DNA of 64,000 bases from JAOARY01 sp045345765 (lineage in GTDB: Bacteria; Bacillota; Clostridia; Peptostreptococcales; Peptostreptococcaceae), in assembly GCA_045345765.1 (NCBI GenBank), contig CP148265.1, forward strand, positions 1,178,001-1,242,000. Reading direction: 5' to 3'. Made by a program: the position numbers and the translations under genes. Under the pieces are notes generated by a model. That model was not told the origin of the DNA. It saw only the letters and a list, made by a program, of their open reading frames with translations, and did no database searches. Below, piece by piece: positions 46,331-56,381 of the stretch (position 1 is its first letter; each line of letters begins with the position of its first letter).

Positions 46331-46366
46331 AAAGTACACCCCACTTTCAAAAGAAGGGTGTACTTT
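46331..46366 (-). terminator. Terminator
   Basis: AAAGTACACCC (46331-46341) pairs with GGGTGTACTTT (46356-46366). It ends the minus-strand gene finishing at 46377. Confidence 0.85.
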
Positions 46367-46376
46367 TTTAATATTT

Positions 46377-47111
46377 TTATTCAATATCCGTTTCTTCAAT
46401 TAATACAGATTCTCTTTTTATAGAAGATACATTACAAAAACTCTGTAATTGTAATAATTTTATAACTTCATTTTTTGCTTCTACTCCATTTTTCAATATG
46501 TATTCTAATTCATCAGAAGTTAACAATGTCACACTTAACATATATACTTCTTTTGATGCAAGTTTTAATTTTTTTCTGACATGCTTACCATCTATTCCTA
46601 CAATTACACCAATCTTACCTTCTTCGTTTACAAATTCTTTTGGTAAATCTATTCCTGTAATCTCCATATGAAATGCCCCGTGTTCTTGATAATGCGCTTT
46701 AAATCTTTCTATATTTGCTGCTTTTTTCGCTGATTTATAAAGTATTTGCATTGGCCAAGATAACTTTAACGCCGAAGTATTTTTGCCTTTCAAATCCTTA
46801 TCCTTTACTTCAACATATAATTCTATTTCAAAACCATTATCCCCCTTCATAGAATTTTTAAATTCATCAGATAATCCATCTGTATAAACTATAGTATAGT
46901 CATTTTTTGAAAGTTTTTTGTAACATTGCCTTAAATCTGGCCACATTGTTCCATCATATGTTGCAGGATTTATAAGAGGTGCTAAAACATCTTTGTCAAC
47001 CTCCCCAATATTATCCCAAAATTGTTGTCTAATTTTATAATTTAGTTCTTGTCTTTCTTCTTTTGTCTTTGGCTTTTTTGTTTGTTTAAATAATTTCTTA
47101 AAAATCCTCAT
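46377..47111 (-). CDS. Possible SUFU-like domain protein
   Basis: The ATG at 47111 after AAAGGAGAG gives 244 residues, cytosolic, with a basic N-terminus. The central region (LSKNDYTIVYTDGLSDEF, GFEIELYVEVKD) resembles the bacterial suppressor-of-fused-like fold, often found in immunity or toxin-associated proteins. The match is from memory of the pattern, not strong. No toxin gene is adjacent. Confidence 0.45.
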   Translation of the reverse strand: MRIFKKLFKQTKKPKTKEERQELNYKIRQQFWDNIGEVDKDVLAPLINPATYDGTMWPDLRQCYKKLSKNDYTIVYTDGLSDEFKNSMKGDNGFEIELYVEVKDKDLKGKNTSALKLSWPMQILYKSAKKAANIERFKAHYQEHGAFHMEITGIDLPKEFVNEEGKIGVIVGIDGKHVRKKLKLASKEVYMLSVTLLTSDELEYILKNGVEAKNEVIKLLQLQSFCNVSSIKRESVLIEETDIE

Positions 47112-47362
47112 CAAAACTCTCCTTTTTAACTTCTCATTCTTCTCCCATTCTTAACTTCTATGTATTTGTATGTAGAACTATTTATATTTTTTGATTTTGA
47201 ATATTTTTAGTAATCAAAAATTTCATTATATATATCGTTAAATTTCCAATTTTTTTATAATAAATTATTAATAGTTCTCTTATTATTATACAATAATTTT
47301 ATCTAAAAAAATTTAATAAATATGTTACAATTTTACTAAATTTTAAATAGTTCTTAAAATAA

Positions 47363-47400
47363 AAAAATGGTTATCTTAAAATTTAAGATAACCATTTTTA
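47363..47400. terminator. Terminator of typA
   Basis: AAAAATGGTTATCTTAAA/TTTAAGATAACCATTTTT is nearly perfect with a minimal loop and ends in T residues on the minus strand, 14 bp after typA. Confidence 0.92.
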
Positions 47401-47413
47401 TAAACAATATTAA

Positions 47414-49231
47414 TTACATTGCATTCTTTTTATTAGCTTTTGCTCTATCATTAGCATTTAATACTTTTTTTCTAAGTCTTATAGAATCTGGCGTAATTTC
47501 AACTAATTCATCAGCCTCTATAAATTCTAATGCTTCCTCTAATGTAAATTCTCTAGCAGCAGAAAGTTTTATTGAATCATCAGAACCTGAAGCTCTTACA
47601 TTTGTAAGTTTCTTGTTCTTACAAACATTAACAACCATATCTTCTCTTCTACTATTCATTCCAACTACCATACCTTCATAAACTTCAGTAGCAGGATTTA
47701 CAAACATTGAAGCTCTTTCACTTAAGTTATATAATGCATACCCCATAGCAGTTCCTTTTTGTTGAGATATTAAAACTCCGTTCTTTCTATTTTCTATATC
47801 TCCACAATGAGGTCCATAAGAATCGAATGATCTTACTAAAGTTCCTTCTCCTCTTGTTTCATTTATAAATTGACTTCTATAACCTAAAAGTCCTCTAGTT
47901 GGAACTATATATTCTAATTTAGTATATCCTTTATCAGAATGCATTGATTCCATCATACCTTTTTTAAGGTTTAAACTAGCTATAACTGTTCCACTAAATT
48001 CATCAGGAACATTTGCTATAACTCTTTCCATTGGCTCTTGTAAAACACCATCTATATTTCTAAATAAAACTTCTGGCTTAGATACAGCAACTTCATAACT
48101 TTCTCTTCTCATATTTTCAAGAAGTATAGATAAGTGAAGCTCTCCTCTACCAGAAACTCTAAATCCATCTTTATCTTCTAAATCTTCTACTCTAAGTCCA
48201 ACATTAACTTCTAATTCTTTATCTAATCTACCTCTTAAATGTCTAGTAGTTAAATACTTACCACTTTGTCCACAAAATGGTGAATCATTTATAAGGAAGT
48301 TCATCGAAAGTGTTGGTTCTTCTATATCTATCATTTCAAGAGGTTCAACTTTGTCTATTTCACCAATAGTTTCTCCTATAGAAATATGGTCTATACCAGC
48401 AATAACAACTATATCACCACTAAATGCTTCATCAACTTCAACTCTATTAAGTCCTTCGTTTATGAATAATTTAGAGATTTTTCCTCTAACAACTTCGCCA
48501 TCTCTTTTTGATATAGCTATTTGTTGTCCTCTTTTTACAGAACCTTTTGTAATTCTACCAATTCCAAGTCTTCCTATATATTCATCATAATCAAGAGATG
48601 ATACTTGTAATTGTAAATCTTCATTATCTAAATCAGGATAAGCATCAACATGCTCAAGTAATAAATCAAATAATGGGCTTAAATCTTGACTATCATCAGC
48701 CATATCTCTTTTAGCTATTCCCTCTTTAGCTATTCCATAAAGTATTGGGAAATCTAATTGCTCATCAGTAGCTTCTAAATCAGCAAATAAATCAAAAGTC
48801 ATATTAACAACTTCTTCAGCTCTTTGGTCTTTTTTATCTATTTTATTTATGAAAAGTATTGGCTTAAGTCCTCTTTCTAATGCTTTTTGAAGCACGAATC
48901 TAGTTTGAGGCATCGGCCCTTCACTTGAATCTACTAATAATATTGCCGTATCAACTGTCTTTATAATTCTTTCTACTTCCGAAGAGAAATCAGCATGCCC
49001 TGGTGTATCAACTATGTTTATCTTTAAATCTTCATGCTTTATAGCACAGTTTTTTGAATAGATTGTAATTCCTCTTTCTCTTTCTAAGTCATTACTATCC
49101 ATTACACAATCTACGACTTCTTCATTCGCTCTAAATACTCCACTTTGTGCAAGTAATGCATCAACTAAAGTAGATTTTCCCGCATCAACATGTGCCATAA
49201 CAGCTATGTTTATAATCTTTTGTTTACTCAT
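47414..49231 (-). CDS. typA: Translational GTPase TypA/BipA
   Basis: BipA is a ribosome-associated GTPase needed for growth at low temperature and for ribosome assembly. The 605-residue protein has G1 AHVDAGKST, G2 RGITI, G3 DTPGHADF and G4 NKIDKKDQ. It also has the C-terminal domain motif TRGLLGYRSQFINETRGEG that separates BipA from EF-G and LepA. The length is typical. Confidence 0.98.
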   Translation of the reverse strand: MSKQKIINIAVMAHVDAGKSTLVDALLAQSGVFRANEEVVDCVMDSNDLERERGITIYSKNCAIKHEDLKINIVDTPGHADFSSEVERIIKTVDTAILLVDSSEGPMPQTRFVLQKALERGLKPILFINKIDKKDQRAEEVVNMTFDLFADLEATDEQLDFPILYGIAKEGIAKRDMADDSQDLSPLFDLLLEHVDAYPDLDNEDLQLQVSSLDYDEYIGRLGIGRITKGSVKRGQQIAISKRDGEVVRGKISKLFINEGLNRVEVDEAFSGDIVVIAGIDHISIGETIGEIDKVEPLEMIDIEEPTLSMNFLINDSPFCGQSGKYLTTRHLRGRLDKELEVNVGLRVEDLEDKDGFRVSGRGELHLSILLENMRRESYEVAVSKPEVLFRNIDGVLQEPMERVIANVPDEFSGTVIASLNLKKGMMESMHSDKGYTKLEYIVPTRGLLGYRSQFINETRGEGTLVRSFDSYGPHCGDIENRKNGVLISQQKGTAMGYALYNLSERASMFVNPATEVYEGMVVGMNSRREDMVVNVCKNKKLTNVRASGSDDSIKLSAAREFTLEEALEFIEADELVEITPDSIRLRKKVLNANDRAKANKKNAM

Positions 49232-49563
49232 TTAATTTCCTACCTTTTTCTTTAAAATAAAAATTCTATATTAACACTAAAAGCTTTTATAAAGTCAGAA
49301 GCTTTTATAAAAATTTCAAATCCCGTCTACATAAAAATAAACTCAAAACTTAAAAATGAATTTATTTTTTCACCTAACTAGATATTTTACTCCTTTTTAT
49401 ATAATAGTACAAGATGTTTTTTGTTATTTTTGATATTTAAAATTTATTATAGTAAAAAATCCTCATTTTTTTATTATATAAATAATTTTTTTCTGATAGA
49501 ATATCTTATACTCTAAAAATTTATATATAATGTAGAGATTAAAAAAAATATAAGGGTGATAAT
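49232..49563. other. Intergenic region between divergent typA and pentapeptide genes
   Basis: It contains a short direct repeat (AGAAGCTTTTATAAA type) near 49280-49312 and AT-rich promoter-like boxes. TATATATAATGT at 49519-49532 may be the -10 region of the plus-strand gene. No ORF found. Confidence 0.4.
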
Positions 49564-50211
49564 ATGGCTATAAAGAAGAATATAAGAGTTTTGGAAGTTA
49601 ATTTACCTAATAATTTAGATAAAATTGATGAAGGGAAATGGTTTATTGATGAAGATGTTATATCTAATATTTTATTTGAAGACATCTATATTGAAGAAAA
49701 AAATAATTCTCTTTTAGAATTTAAAAATTGTATGTTCAAAAATGTTATATTTAGTGATGTTATATTAAAAAAATGCGAATTTAAAAATTGTGCATTTATA
49801 AATTCAGACTTATCCAATATAGATTTATCTAATTCTTATTTTCATAAAGTTAAATTTGTTAATTGTAAGATGATAGGAACTAGATATTTTGAAAGTTCTT
49901 TTAATGAAACAACTATTAACGAATGTATCGGAAAGCTTTGTAATTTTTATGGATCTAATTTCAAAAATGTAATTATAGATGAAAGTAATTTTGACGAGGG
50001 TAATTTCGAAGTTCTAAAATTTAAAAATATCGAATTTAAAAATACCAAATTAGAACGAACTTCTTTTGTAGATACATCATTGGCTAATATCAATCTGTCT
50101 ACATGCAATATAAATGGTATTAATGTAAAGATTGATGATATAAAAAATATATATGTAAATGAAGAACAAGCTCTTGATTTTGTCAAATTCTTAGGCGTGA
50201 ATATCATATGA
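49564..50211 (+). CDS. Pentapeptide-repeat protein
   Basis: This 215-residue protein shows A(D/N)LXX-type repeats from about residue 45 to 185, for example CMFKNVIFSDVILKKCEFKN and LSNIDLSNSYFHKVKF. They predict a right-handed quadrilateral beta helix. Such proteins range from topoisomerase-protecting mimics to structural scaffolds; the function here is unknown. Its stop overlaps the next start by four bases (ATGA), so it is coupled with the membrane protein downstream. Confidence 0.8.
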   Translation: MAIKKNIRVLEVNLPNNLDKIDEGKWFIDEDVISNILFEDIYIEEKNNSLLEFKNCMFKNVIFSDVILKKCEFKNCAFINSDLSNIDLSNSYFHKVKFVNCKMIGTRYFESSFNETTINECIGKLCNFYGSNFKNVIIDESNFDEGNFEVLKFKNIEFKNTKLERTSFVDTSLANINLSTCNINGINVKIDDIKNIYVNEEQALDFVKFLGVNII

Positions 50212-50612
50212 TAAATCTAAGAAATTTAACTCAAAAACAAAGTAAAATTATTAAAATTATAATATTTATATATCTAATCTTTAATGGTTGTTTTTCGTTT
50301 TTTGATATTTTTAATACTAAAGCAAATTTTATGTATTTTAATCAATTAATTTTGTTTTTTATTTCTTTTTATTTAGCTGGTTTTACTTTTGCCTTTGTTT
50401 ACAAAGACAAGTTTGATATTAATGTAATTTTAAATACTTTATTATTCACTATAATAGGTATGATTTTGCGTTATGTTTTAGAATACGGCGAAGTTTCTAA
50501 TGAAATTAATTTTACAATAAAGAATATAATTTCTTATTTAATTCTTTCTTCATTATATACAACTATAATCTATTATATTCTTAGAAAAATTGTATTAAAA
50601 AATAATAAATAA
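50208..50612 (+). CDS. Four-TM membrane protein coupled to the pentapeptide gene
   Basis: This 134-residue protein has four TM helices (about 15-33, 45-66, 72-92 and 105-127), with a short basic C-terminus. It overlaps the pentapeptide-repeat gene by four bases, so the products may act together. No family recognised. Confidence 0.65.
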   Translation: MINLRNLTQKQSKIIKIIIFIYLIFNGCFSFFDIFNTKANFMYFNQLILFFISFYLAGFTFAFVYKDKFDINVILNTLLFTIIGMILRYVLEYGEVSNEINFTIKNIISYLILSSLYTTIIYYILRKIVLKNNK

Positions 50613-50699
50613 AGATAATAAATTTTAAACTTGAAATAAAGCTTAAACATCAAAGAAGTTCTAAAAAACTTAATTTAGCAAAAATTTAACCAAATAAAA

Positions 50700-50731
50700 T
50701 TTAGGCTGTTATTTTAATATAACAGCCTAAT
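50700..50731. terminator. Bidirectional terminator
   Basis: TTAGGCTGTTAT (50701-50712) pairs perfectly with ATAACAGCCTAA (50719-50730). It lies between convergent genes. Confidence 0.85.
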
Positions 50732-50771
50732 TAAATTCCTAATTTATATTTTATAATTTTATATAAATTAA

Positions 50772-51581
50772 TTAAAAACTATCAAAATATGTGCTGAAAT
50801 TAGGTGAATACTTTGATGTTTTTTCATCATTTTTATATTCTATAACTGGAGCAAAAATATATGAATGATAATTCTTTGATTTATTTAATGCAATATTTAT
50901 ACTGATTTTGTCGCCTTTTTTTAATTCAATATCTTTGTAATTTGTCACTTCCTTATCATTAACCGCAACAATCATCTCTTCCTTAAAATCATCAAACATA
51001 TCCAAATATATATTTTTTATTTTTACATTTTCACAATTACATACTGATTCAAAGTAATAATTATTCGAATCATCCTTTATATTTGTAACATGCTCAATAG
51101 AATCAAAATCAGTTAGTTCTTTTTCGCCCAATAACGCTATTTTTATATCTCCTATTTTATAAATCTTATCATTTATCTTTAATTTATTTATCTTAATCGT
51201 TTCTATATCTTTTATATTATCTTTTAATGCTAAATTTAACTCTATACATTTTTTGTGATTCACTCTTAGAAGTTTTTGTTTTTGCGTACCTTCTTCAAGA
51301 TCCGTAATTTCACAATCTTTAATATCAAAAGCTTGTGCTAAATCTTTGTTATCATAAAACAAATCAAATACATCATCTTCTTTTATTGTTTCTACTTTAT
51401 TATCCAAAAAATCTAATCTTAACGAAAAACTATCCCCATTATTTAACCCCAAATAACCACTTGTAGGCAAGAATTTAGCCTCTTTTAACCCATTACTCAA
51501 ATCTCTCTTTGGCAAAAACGAAAGTATTGATATAAAAATTATAATAACTAATATGAATTTCATATTTTTGAGTTTATTCAT
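50772..51581 (-). CDS. Membrane-anchored extracytoplasmic protein, paralog A
   Basis: This 269-residue protein has one N-terminal TM (about 8-22) and a beta-rich external region. The segment IKINKLKINDKIYKIGDIKI and the C-terminal KSKNYHSYIFAPVIEY are shared with the divergent neighbour at 51826, so the two are paralogs. RBS AAGGGGGG precedes the ATG. No known domain. Confidence 0.65.
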   Translation of the reverse strand: MNKLKNMKFILVIIIFISILSFLPKRDLSNGLKEAKFLPTSGYLGLNNGDSFSLRLDFLDNKVETIKEDDVFDLFYDNKDLAQAFDIKDCEITDLEEGTQKQKLLRVNHKKCIELNLALKDNIKDIETIKINKLKINDKIYKIGDIKIALLGEKELTDFDSIEHVTNIKDDSNNYYFESVCNCENVKIKNIYLDMFDDFKEEMIVAVNDKEVTNYKDIELKKGDKISINIALNKSKNYHSYIFAPVIEYKNDEKTSKYSPNFSTYFDSF

Positions 51582-51825
51582 ATTAATCCCCCCTTCATGC
51601 AGATTATATCCCTTTATGTATAAAAATACAATATATATGTTTTTTATACAATTAAAGCACTAACTTACTAAAACATTTTCTTCTATGCTATATCTATATT
51701 TCTTTATTAATGCATCAAATACTAGCTATATTTAAGTCAAAAATTTAATAATTTATCTAAAATAAATCCGTAAAATATTACTCATATAAAATATTTATAT
51801 GTTATTATTTACTTAGGAGGTAATT

Positions 51826-52668
51826 ATGGAAAAATATACTTTAAATTCAAAGTGGAAACTTTATATGTTTTTATTTCTAATCATCATCCTTGGTCTTACA
51901 TTACAATTCTTTAATCTCAAAAATCAAGGAAGTAACTCAAAATTTCTATCTTTAAATAGCTATTTACCAATAGCAAAAGACAAAATAGTCTTACTTCAAT
52001 TAGATTATATTGATAACAACGAGGAAATTATAAAAGCCAAAAAGAAACAGTTGATACCAAACCCAAAAGAAAAAATTAGGCTTCTTAATAATTCAACTGA
52101 TGTTACAGATTATTTCGATATAAATAAATGCGAAATTTTGGGTGATTCAAAAAGAAGTTTCAAAAAAATTATAAATAAAAAAGATAATATAAGAACCATT
52201 GTTTTATTTATGAATTTCTCTAAAGAATTAAAAGATAAAAAAACTATAAATATAGATTCATTAAAAATCAACGATAAAATATATAAAATCGGTAAAATCA
52301 AATTAGATATATTAAAAGAAAATCCAAAGCTAATTTCGCTATCAAGTAGTTCTGGACTTCATTTTGCCTTAAATTCTTATAATTTTAAAATTTCATTTAA
52401 TGATGATGATATAAAATTAAATGATTTATATTTTGATGATTTTGAAAAATATATAGAAAGCATAACTGCAAAACTAAATGATAAAGAAATTAATAATTAT
52501 AAAAATAAGATATTTTCTAAAGACGATGTATTAGAATTTTATATTAAATTTAATAAATCAAAAGAATATTTTACTTATGAATTTGCACCATTAACTATTT
52601 ATCAAAAAGATAATAAAGAATTTAAATTTGCACCAATTAAAGCTATCTATTTGGGACAAAAAAAATAA
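51826..52668 (+). CDS. Membrane-anchored extracytoplasmic protein, paralog B
   Basis: This 280-residue protein has one N-terminal TM (about 10-28). Shared features with the divergent paralog include INIDSLKINDKIYKIGKIKL, TAKLNDKEINNYKNK and KSKEYFTYEFAPLTIY. RBS AGGAGG precedes the ATG. The 244-bp gap between the two genes holds both promoters. Function unknown; the proximity of a two-component system suggests an envelope role, which is speculation. Confidence 0.65.
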   Translation: MEKYTLNSKWKLYMFLFLIIILGLTLQFFNLKNQGSNSKFLSLNSYLPIAKDKIVLLQLDYIDNNEEIIKAKKKQLIPNPKEKIRLLNNSTDVTDYFDINKCEILGDSKRSFKKIINKKDNIRTIVLFMNFSKELKDKKTINIDSLKINDKIYKIGKIKLDILKENPKLISLSSSSGLHFALNSYNFKISFNDDDIKLNDLYFDDFEKYIESITAKLNDKEINNYKNKIFSKDDVLEFYIKFNKSKEYFTYEFAPLTIYQKDNKEFKFAPIKAIYLGQKK

Positions 52669-52697
52669 GTGTTGGATATTTCACCAACACTTATTTT
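52662..52697 (+). terminator. Terminator overlapping the paralog B stop codon
   Basis: AAAATAAGTGTTGG (52662-52675) pairs with CCAACACTTATTTT (52684-52697). The TAA stop of the gene lies inside the left arm. Confidence 0.9.
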
Positions 52698-52735
52698 AAA
52701 ACCAATATATATAGCTTTAATTTTAATTAATAAAA

Positions 52736-52771
52736 ACTGCAACCAAGATAAAACGAAGGTTTCCTTGTGCT
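52736..52771 (-). repeat. Short dispersed sequence, copy 2
   Basis: On the minus strand it reads GCACAAGGAAACCTTCGTTT then TATCTTGGTTGCAGTT. It matches 22722-22762 in most positions and lies 17 bp after the histidine-kinase gene. Confidence 0.45.
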
Positions 52772-52787
52772 TATTTTATAAATATAA

Positions 52788-54449
52788 TCAATCAATATAG
52801 ATATAAAAAGAAGTTCCTTTTTCATATTCACTTTCTAATTTATAATCAAATCCGTGCAAATCTAATATATTTTTTATTATATTCATTCCAAGCCCAGTAC
52901 CTTGTCCCCCTTCTCTTCTCGATTTATCAGTTTTATAAAATCTTTCCCAAATCGAATCTAATTCATCTTTCTTTATCCCAATGCCTTCATCTCTAATTTT
53001 TATTATAATTTTATCCTCTTTTATAATATCTACAAATAAATTCTTATCATTTTCGCTGTGATTTATCGAATTGATTAATATATTAAGCACACATTGAAAT
53101 AACTTATTATAATCAGCCTTAATCTTTAGATTCTTATCACAAGATAAATTGAATTTGATATTTTTTTCATCCAAAAACGGTTTTATATTTTCTTTTAAGC
53201 TATAAAAAAACTCATTTAAATTTATATCTTCTATTTCAAGTTCCACATTATGCGATTCTAATTTAGATAGATATAAAATATCCTTAACCATAGTATCTAA
53301 CCTATTTGTCTGTTCAAGTATTGTATCTATATCTTCATTTATTGCCTCATTATCATCCATATCAATATCTCTAATCATCTCAGAATAAGTTCTTATAAGG
53401 GTTAGCGGTGTTTTAAATTCATGAGAAATATTAGCAATCAAATCTCGTCTTAAATTCTCAACCTTAGCAAGTTCAAACGCCATATTATTTATACTAGATG
53501 CTAACATTCCTATTTCATCTTTTGAACTAAATTCAACTTTTTTAGTATAATTTCCTTTTGTTATTTCGTCTGTTATCTTTTGCATCTTCTTTATCGGTTT
53601 TGTAAAGTATTTTGCAATTATATAGGCAAAAATAAACGCTATGAAAATCGAAATTATCCCCATATATGCAAATTGTTTTTTTAGCACATCCGTTGCAGTA
53701 GATAAGTTTTGAACTACTGAATAATAAAATATATAACCTAATAATTCATCATCTTTTTTTACAGGAACACCAATTATTATTGATTTAAGAGTCTTATCAC
53801 CTCTATCTAACGCTCCTATTAGATTGAATTTTTCCTTTGTTTTAATTTTTTGTGCAATATTATCTCTTTCTTTTTCTATGAAAAAAGGAAAATGAAAATC
53901 CCCATTTTGATTTAATACTATTTTTTCGCTTTCTTTAGTATTATCATCAGATTCTATAGTATCACTAGGTTTTATTATAATATTATTAGAATCAATATTA
54001 TCTTTATTGGAAATATCATTGCTTAATATAAGCTTTCTAAAATACATTTTATTTAAATCATCATCAGTAAAATAATAAAAAAGTTCATTTCGTGGATGCT
54101 TTTCTATTGGTCTTAAAATATCATAGGCATCTATTTTCTCAATTCTTATAACCTTTGACGCTACTAAATCTGCTGTTTGATTTTCAACTAAAATATTTTT
54201 ATTATTTTCTACATTTTCATCAATCATTTCCATATCCTTTGGTATCTTATAAACTCTTAAAGACTCACTAAATTGATCTTCCTTTATAAATTCTCCTAGA
54301 GTTTCTCCTCTTTCATAAAAAGAATTTATTCTATCATTAATATAGAATTTATCTAATAAAGTTATGTTAAAAAACCAAAATCCAAGTAAAATAACAATCA
54401 CCAAAGCCATAATAAAAAGCCATAATTTAGACAAAATACTTCTCAACAT
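52788..54449 (-). CDS. Sensor histidine kinase
   Basis: This 553-residue protein has TM1 (about 8-30), an extracellular sensor of ~220 residues with an Asn/Asp-rich loop, TM2 (about 265-285), and a HAMP domain. The H-box is LIANISHEFKTPLTLIRTYS. ATP-binding boxes are N (LINSINHSEND), G1 (IRDEGIGIKKDEL), F and G2 (GGQGTGLGMNII). It overlaps the response regulator gene by seven bases and must pair with it. The adjacent TolC-like gene may be a target. The signal is unknown. Confidence 0.95.
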   Translation of the reverse strand: MLRSILSKLWLFIMALVIVILLGFWFFNITLLDKFYINDRINSFYERGETLGEFIKEDQFSESLRVYKIPKDMEMIDENVENNKNILVENQTADLVASKVIRIEKIDAYDILRPIEKHPRNELFYYFTDDDLNKMYFRKLILSNDISNKDNIDSNNIIIKPSDTIESDDNTKESEKIVLNQNGDFHFPFFIEKERDNIAQKIKTKEKFNLIGALDRGDKTLKSIIIGVPVKKDDELLGYIFYYSVVQNLSTATDVLKKQFAYMGIISIFIAFIFAYIIAKYFTKPIKKMQKITDEITKGNYTKKVEFSSKDEIGMLASSINNMAFELAKVENLRRDLIANISHEFKTPLTLIRTYSEMIRDIDMDDNEAINEDIDTILEQTNRLDTMVKDILYLSKLESHNVELEIEDINLNEFFYSLKENIKPFLDEKNIKFNLSCDKNLKIKADYNKLFQCVLNILINSINHSENDKNLFVDIIKEDKIIIKIRDEGIGIKKDELDSIWERFYKTDKSRREGGQGTGLGMNIIKNILDLHGFDYKLESEYEKGTSFYIYID

Positions 54450-55126
54450 TTTTCCCCCTTAAATTTATAACCCTTACCCCAAACTGTTGCTATCATTTGC
54501 TTTGATTGTCCCAATTTATCTCTTAATTGCTTGATATGAGTATCTACAGTTCTTAGATCTCCATAAAAATCATATCCCCAAACTTTATTTAATAACTGCT
54601 CTCTTGAAAATACCATCTCATTATTTTGCATCAAAAAAATAAGCAATGAATATTCCTTTGGGGTTAATTTAACCTCTACTTCCTCTACAAATACTTCATT
54701 TGAATTAATATTAACTTTGAGGTTTTCAAACTCTATAATATGATTATTTGTCTTATTTAATTCCTTTAAATTCATTCTTTTATTTATAGCTTTGATTCTT
54801 GCTATAAGCTCTTTTGGACTAAATGGCTTTGTAATATAATCATCAACTCCAAGTTCAAAACCAAATAATCTATCATATTCTTCACCTCTAGCTGAAACCA
54901 TTATTACTGGTACATTTGATTCTTCTCTAATCCTTCTTAATACACTCCAACCATCCAATTTTGGTAGCATTACATCAAGTAGTACAAAATCTATTTCGTT
55001 AAAAAAGAATACTTCCAAAGCTTCTTTGCCATCACTAGCTTCAAAAACCTCATAACCTTCTTTTAGCATGTATTTTTTTATAGCGATTCTCATCTTTTGT
55101 TCATCTTCAACAATCAATATCTTCAT
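54443..55126 (-). CDS. OmpR-family response regulator
   Basis: This 227-residue protein has a receiver domain with phospho-acceptor Asp in DFVLLDVMLPKLDG, acidic pair EDEQ near residue 7-10, and Lys in DDYITKPFSPKEL. The winged-helix DNA-binding domain (ELTPKEYSLLIFLMQN-like, DLRTVDTHIKQLRDKL) follows. It is the first gene of the two-component operon. Confidence 0.96.
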   Translation of the reverse strand: MKILIVEDEQKMRIAIKKYMLKEGYEVFEASDGKEALEVFFFNEIDFVLLDVMLPKLDGWSVLRRIREESNVPVIMVSARGEEYDRLFGFELGVDDYITKPFSPKELIARIKAINKRMNLKELNKTNNHIIEFENLKVNINSNEVFVEEVEVKLTPKEYSLLIFLMQNNEMVFSREQLLNKVWGYDFYGDLRTVDTHIKQLRDKLGQSKQMIATVWGKGYKFKGEKC

Positions 55127-55278
55127 ATAATCACATCCTATTAATTTTAATATACCACTTTGAACTATCTAATAATATATCTTCGCCTAAGTTCTTAAAA
55201 AATCATCACATTTTCAAAAAAATAGCCTAACAATTTATAAATACAATTTAATTAAGATAAAAATTAGGTGGTGAAATT

Positions 55279-56352
55279 ATGATTAAATTCATGAGTAAAA
55301 TATTAATATCAACCGTAGTTTTCCTTAGCTTAAATATTTCATTTGTTAATGCTTATAGCGTTGATGAACTTATTGAGCTTGCTTTGGAAAATAGCCCTCA
55401 AATAATGCAAAGTCAGTTAGATATTGAAAGCAAAAAAGTAAATTTGTATGATTTAAAAAAACAACTTGATAAATCAGAAGAAAATGATCTTAGCAAAGTA
55501 GAAATAGAAACTCTAAAAATCAAATATGATTACAGTAAAAAAATACTCGATTTGTATTCAAGTCAAACTAAATCACTTCAAACAACTAAAATCAAAAAAT
55601 CTATTTATGAATACATTTATCAAACAAATTTATTAGAACAATCAAAAGCTGATTTAGATAATCAAAAATTGAATTTTGATTTAGCTTCCAGTAAATTAAA
55701 TCAAGGAGCTATATCAAAATTAGAATTTGATTCACTAAAGAATAATTATGAATCTGCACAGTTAAGTTATCAAAATTCAATAGATTCTTTGGACAAAAAA
55801 AGAGAAGAACTAAATATTTTACTTGGAAGAGATATTTCTTTGGATATTGATATTAGTTATGATTTAGATATTAATAACTCTAATTTAGACGAGTTGGATT
55901 TTGAAGATATTTATCAATTTAATTTATTAAATAATATAGATTATTTAAACGCTAAGCTAAACAGCATTTTAAGCGAAAGAGAGTATAATTCCTATATTGT
56001 AGCTCTTTCTGAAATTTCAGTTGAAGCAAGAACAAAAAAAATCTCTATGAATAAATCAAAAATCGAATATGAAAACTTTAAAGATAGTTTAAAAAGTGAT
56101 ATATCATATGAACTTAAAAATCTAATGAATCAAAGAAAAAATATAGATATAAAAAAGGAAGCGCTTGATTTAAAAACTTTGGAATATGATTTGGCAAAAA
56201 AACAATACGAAAATGGACAGATAAGTCTTACAGATTTAAATGATGAATATAATGATTATTCTAAATCAAAATATGAATACGAAAAATTAATATTTGATTT
56301 CAATATGAATTTATTAGATTTTATCGGAAATTACAATATTGATTTGATGTAA
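55279..56352 (+). CDS. TolC-like secreted coiled-coil protein
   Basis: This 357-residue protein has a signal peptide (about residues 1-25) followed by SVDELIELALENSPQIMQSQ, the typical start of the outer-membrane efflux protein repeat. Long amphipathic helices with repeating KLNQGAISKLEFDSLKNNYE and KKQYENGQISLTDLNDEYND follow; these are the paired alpha-hairpin motifs of TolC-type proteins. Such proteins also occur in monoderm Firmicutes, where the role is unknown. It is divergent from the two-component operon. Confidence 0.75.
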   Translation: MIKFMSKILISTVVFLSLNISFVNAYSVDELIELALENSPQIMQSQLDIESKKVNLYDLKKQLDKSEENDLSKVEIETLKIKYDYSKKILDLYSSQTKSLQTTKIKKSIYEYIYQTNLLEQSKADLDNQKLNFDLASSKLNQGAISKLEFDSLKNNYESAQLSYQNSIDSLDKKREELNILLGRDISLDIDISYDLDINNSNLDELDFEDIYQFNLLNNIDYLNAKLNSILSEREYNSYIVALSEISVEARTKKISMNKSKIEYENFKDSLKSDISYELKNLMNQRKNIDIKKEALDLKTLEYDLAKKQYENGQISLTDLNDEYNDYSKSKYEYEKLIFDFNMNLLDFIGNYNIDLM

Positions 56353-56381
56353 TATATAATACTTTTATTATTTTAAAAATT

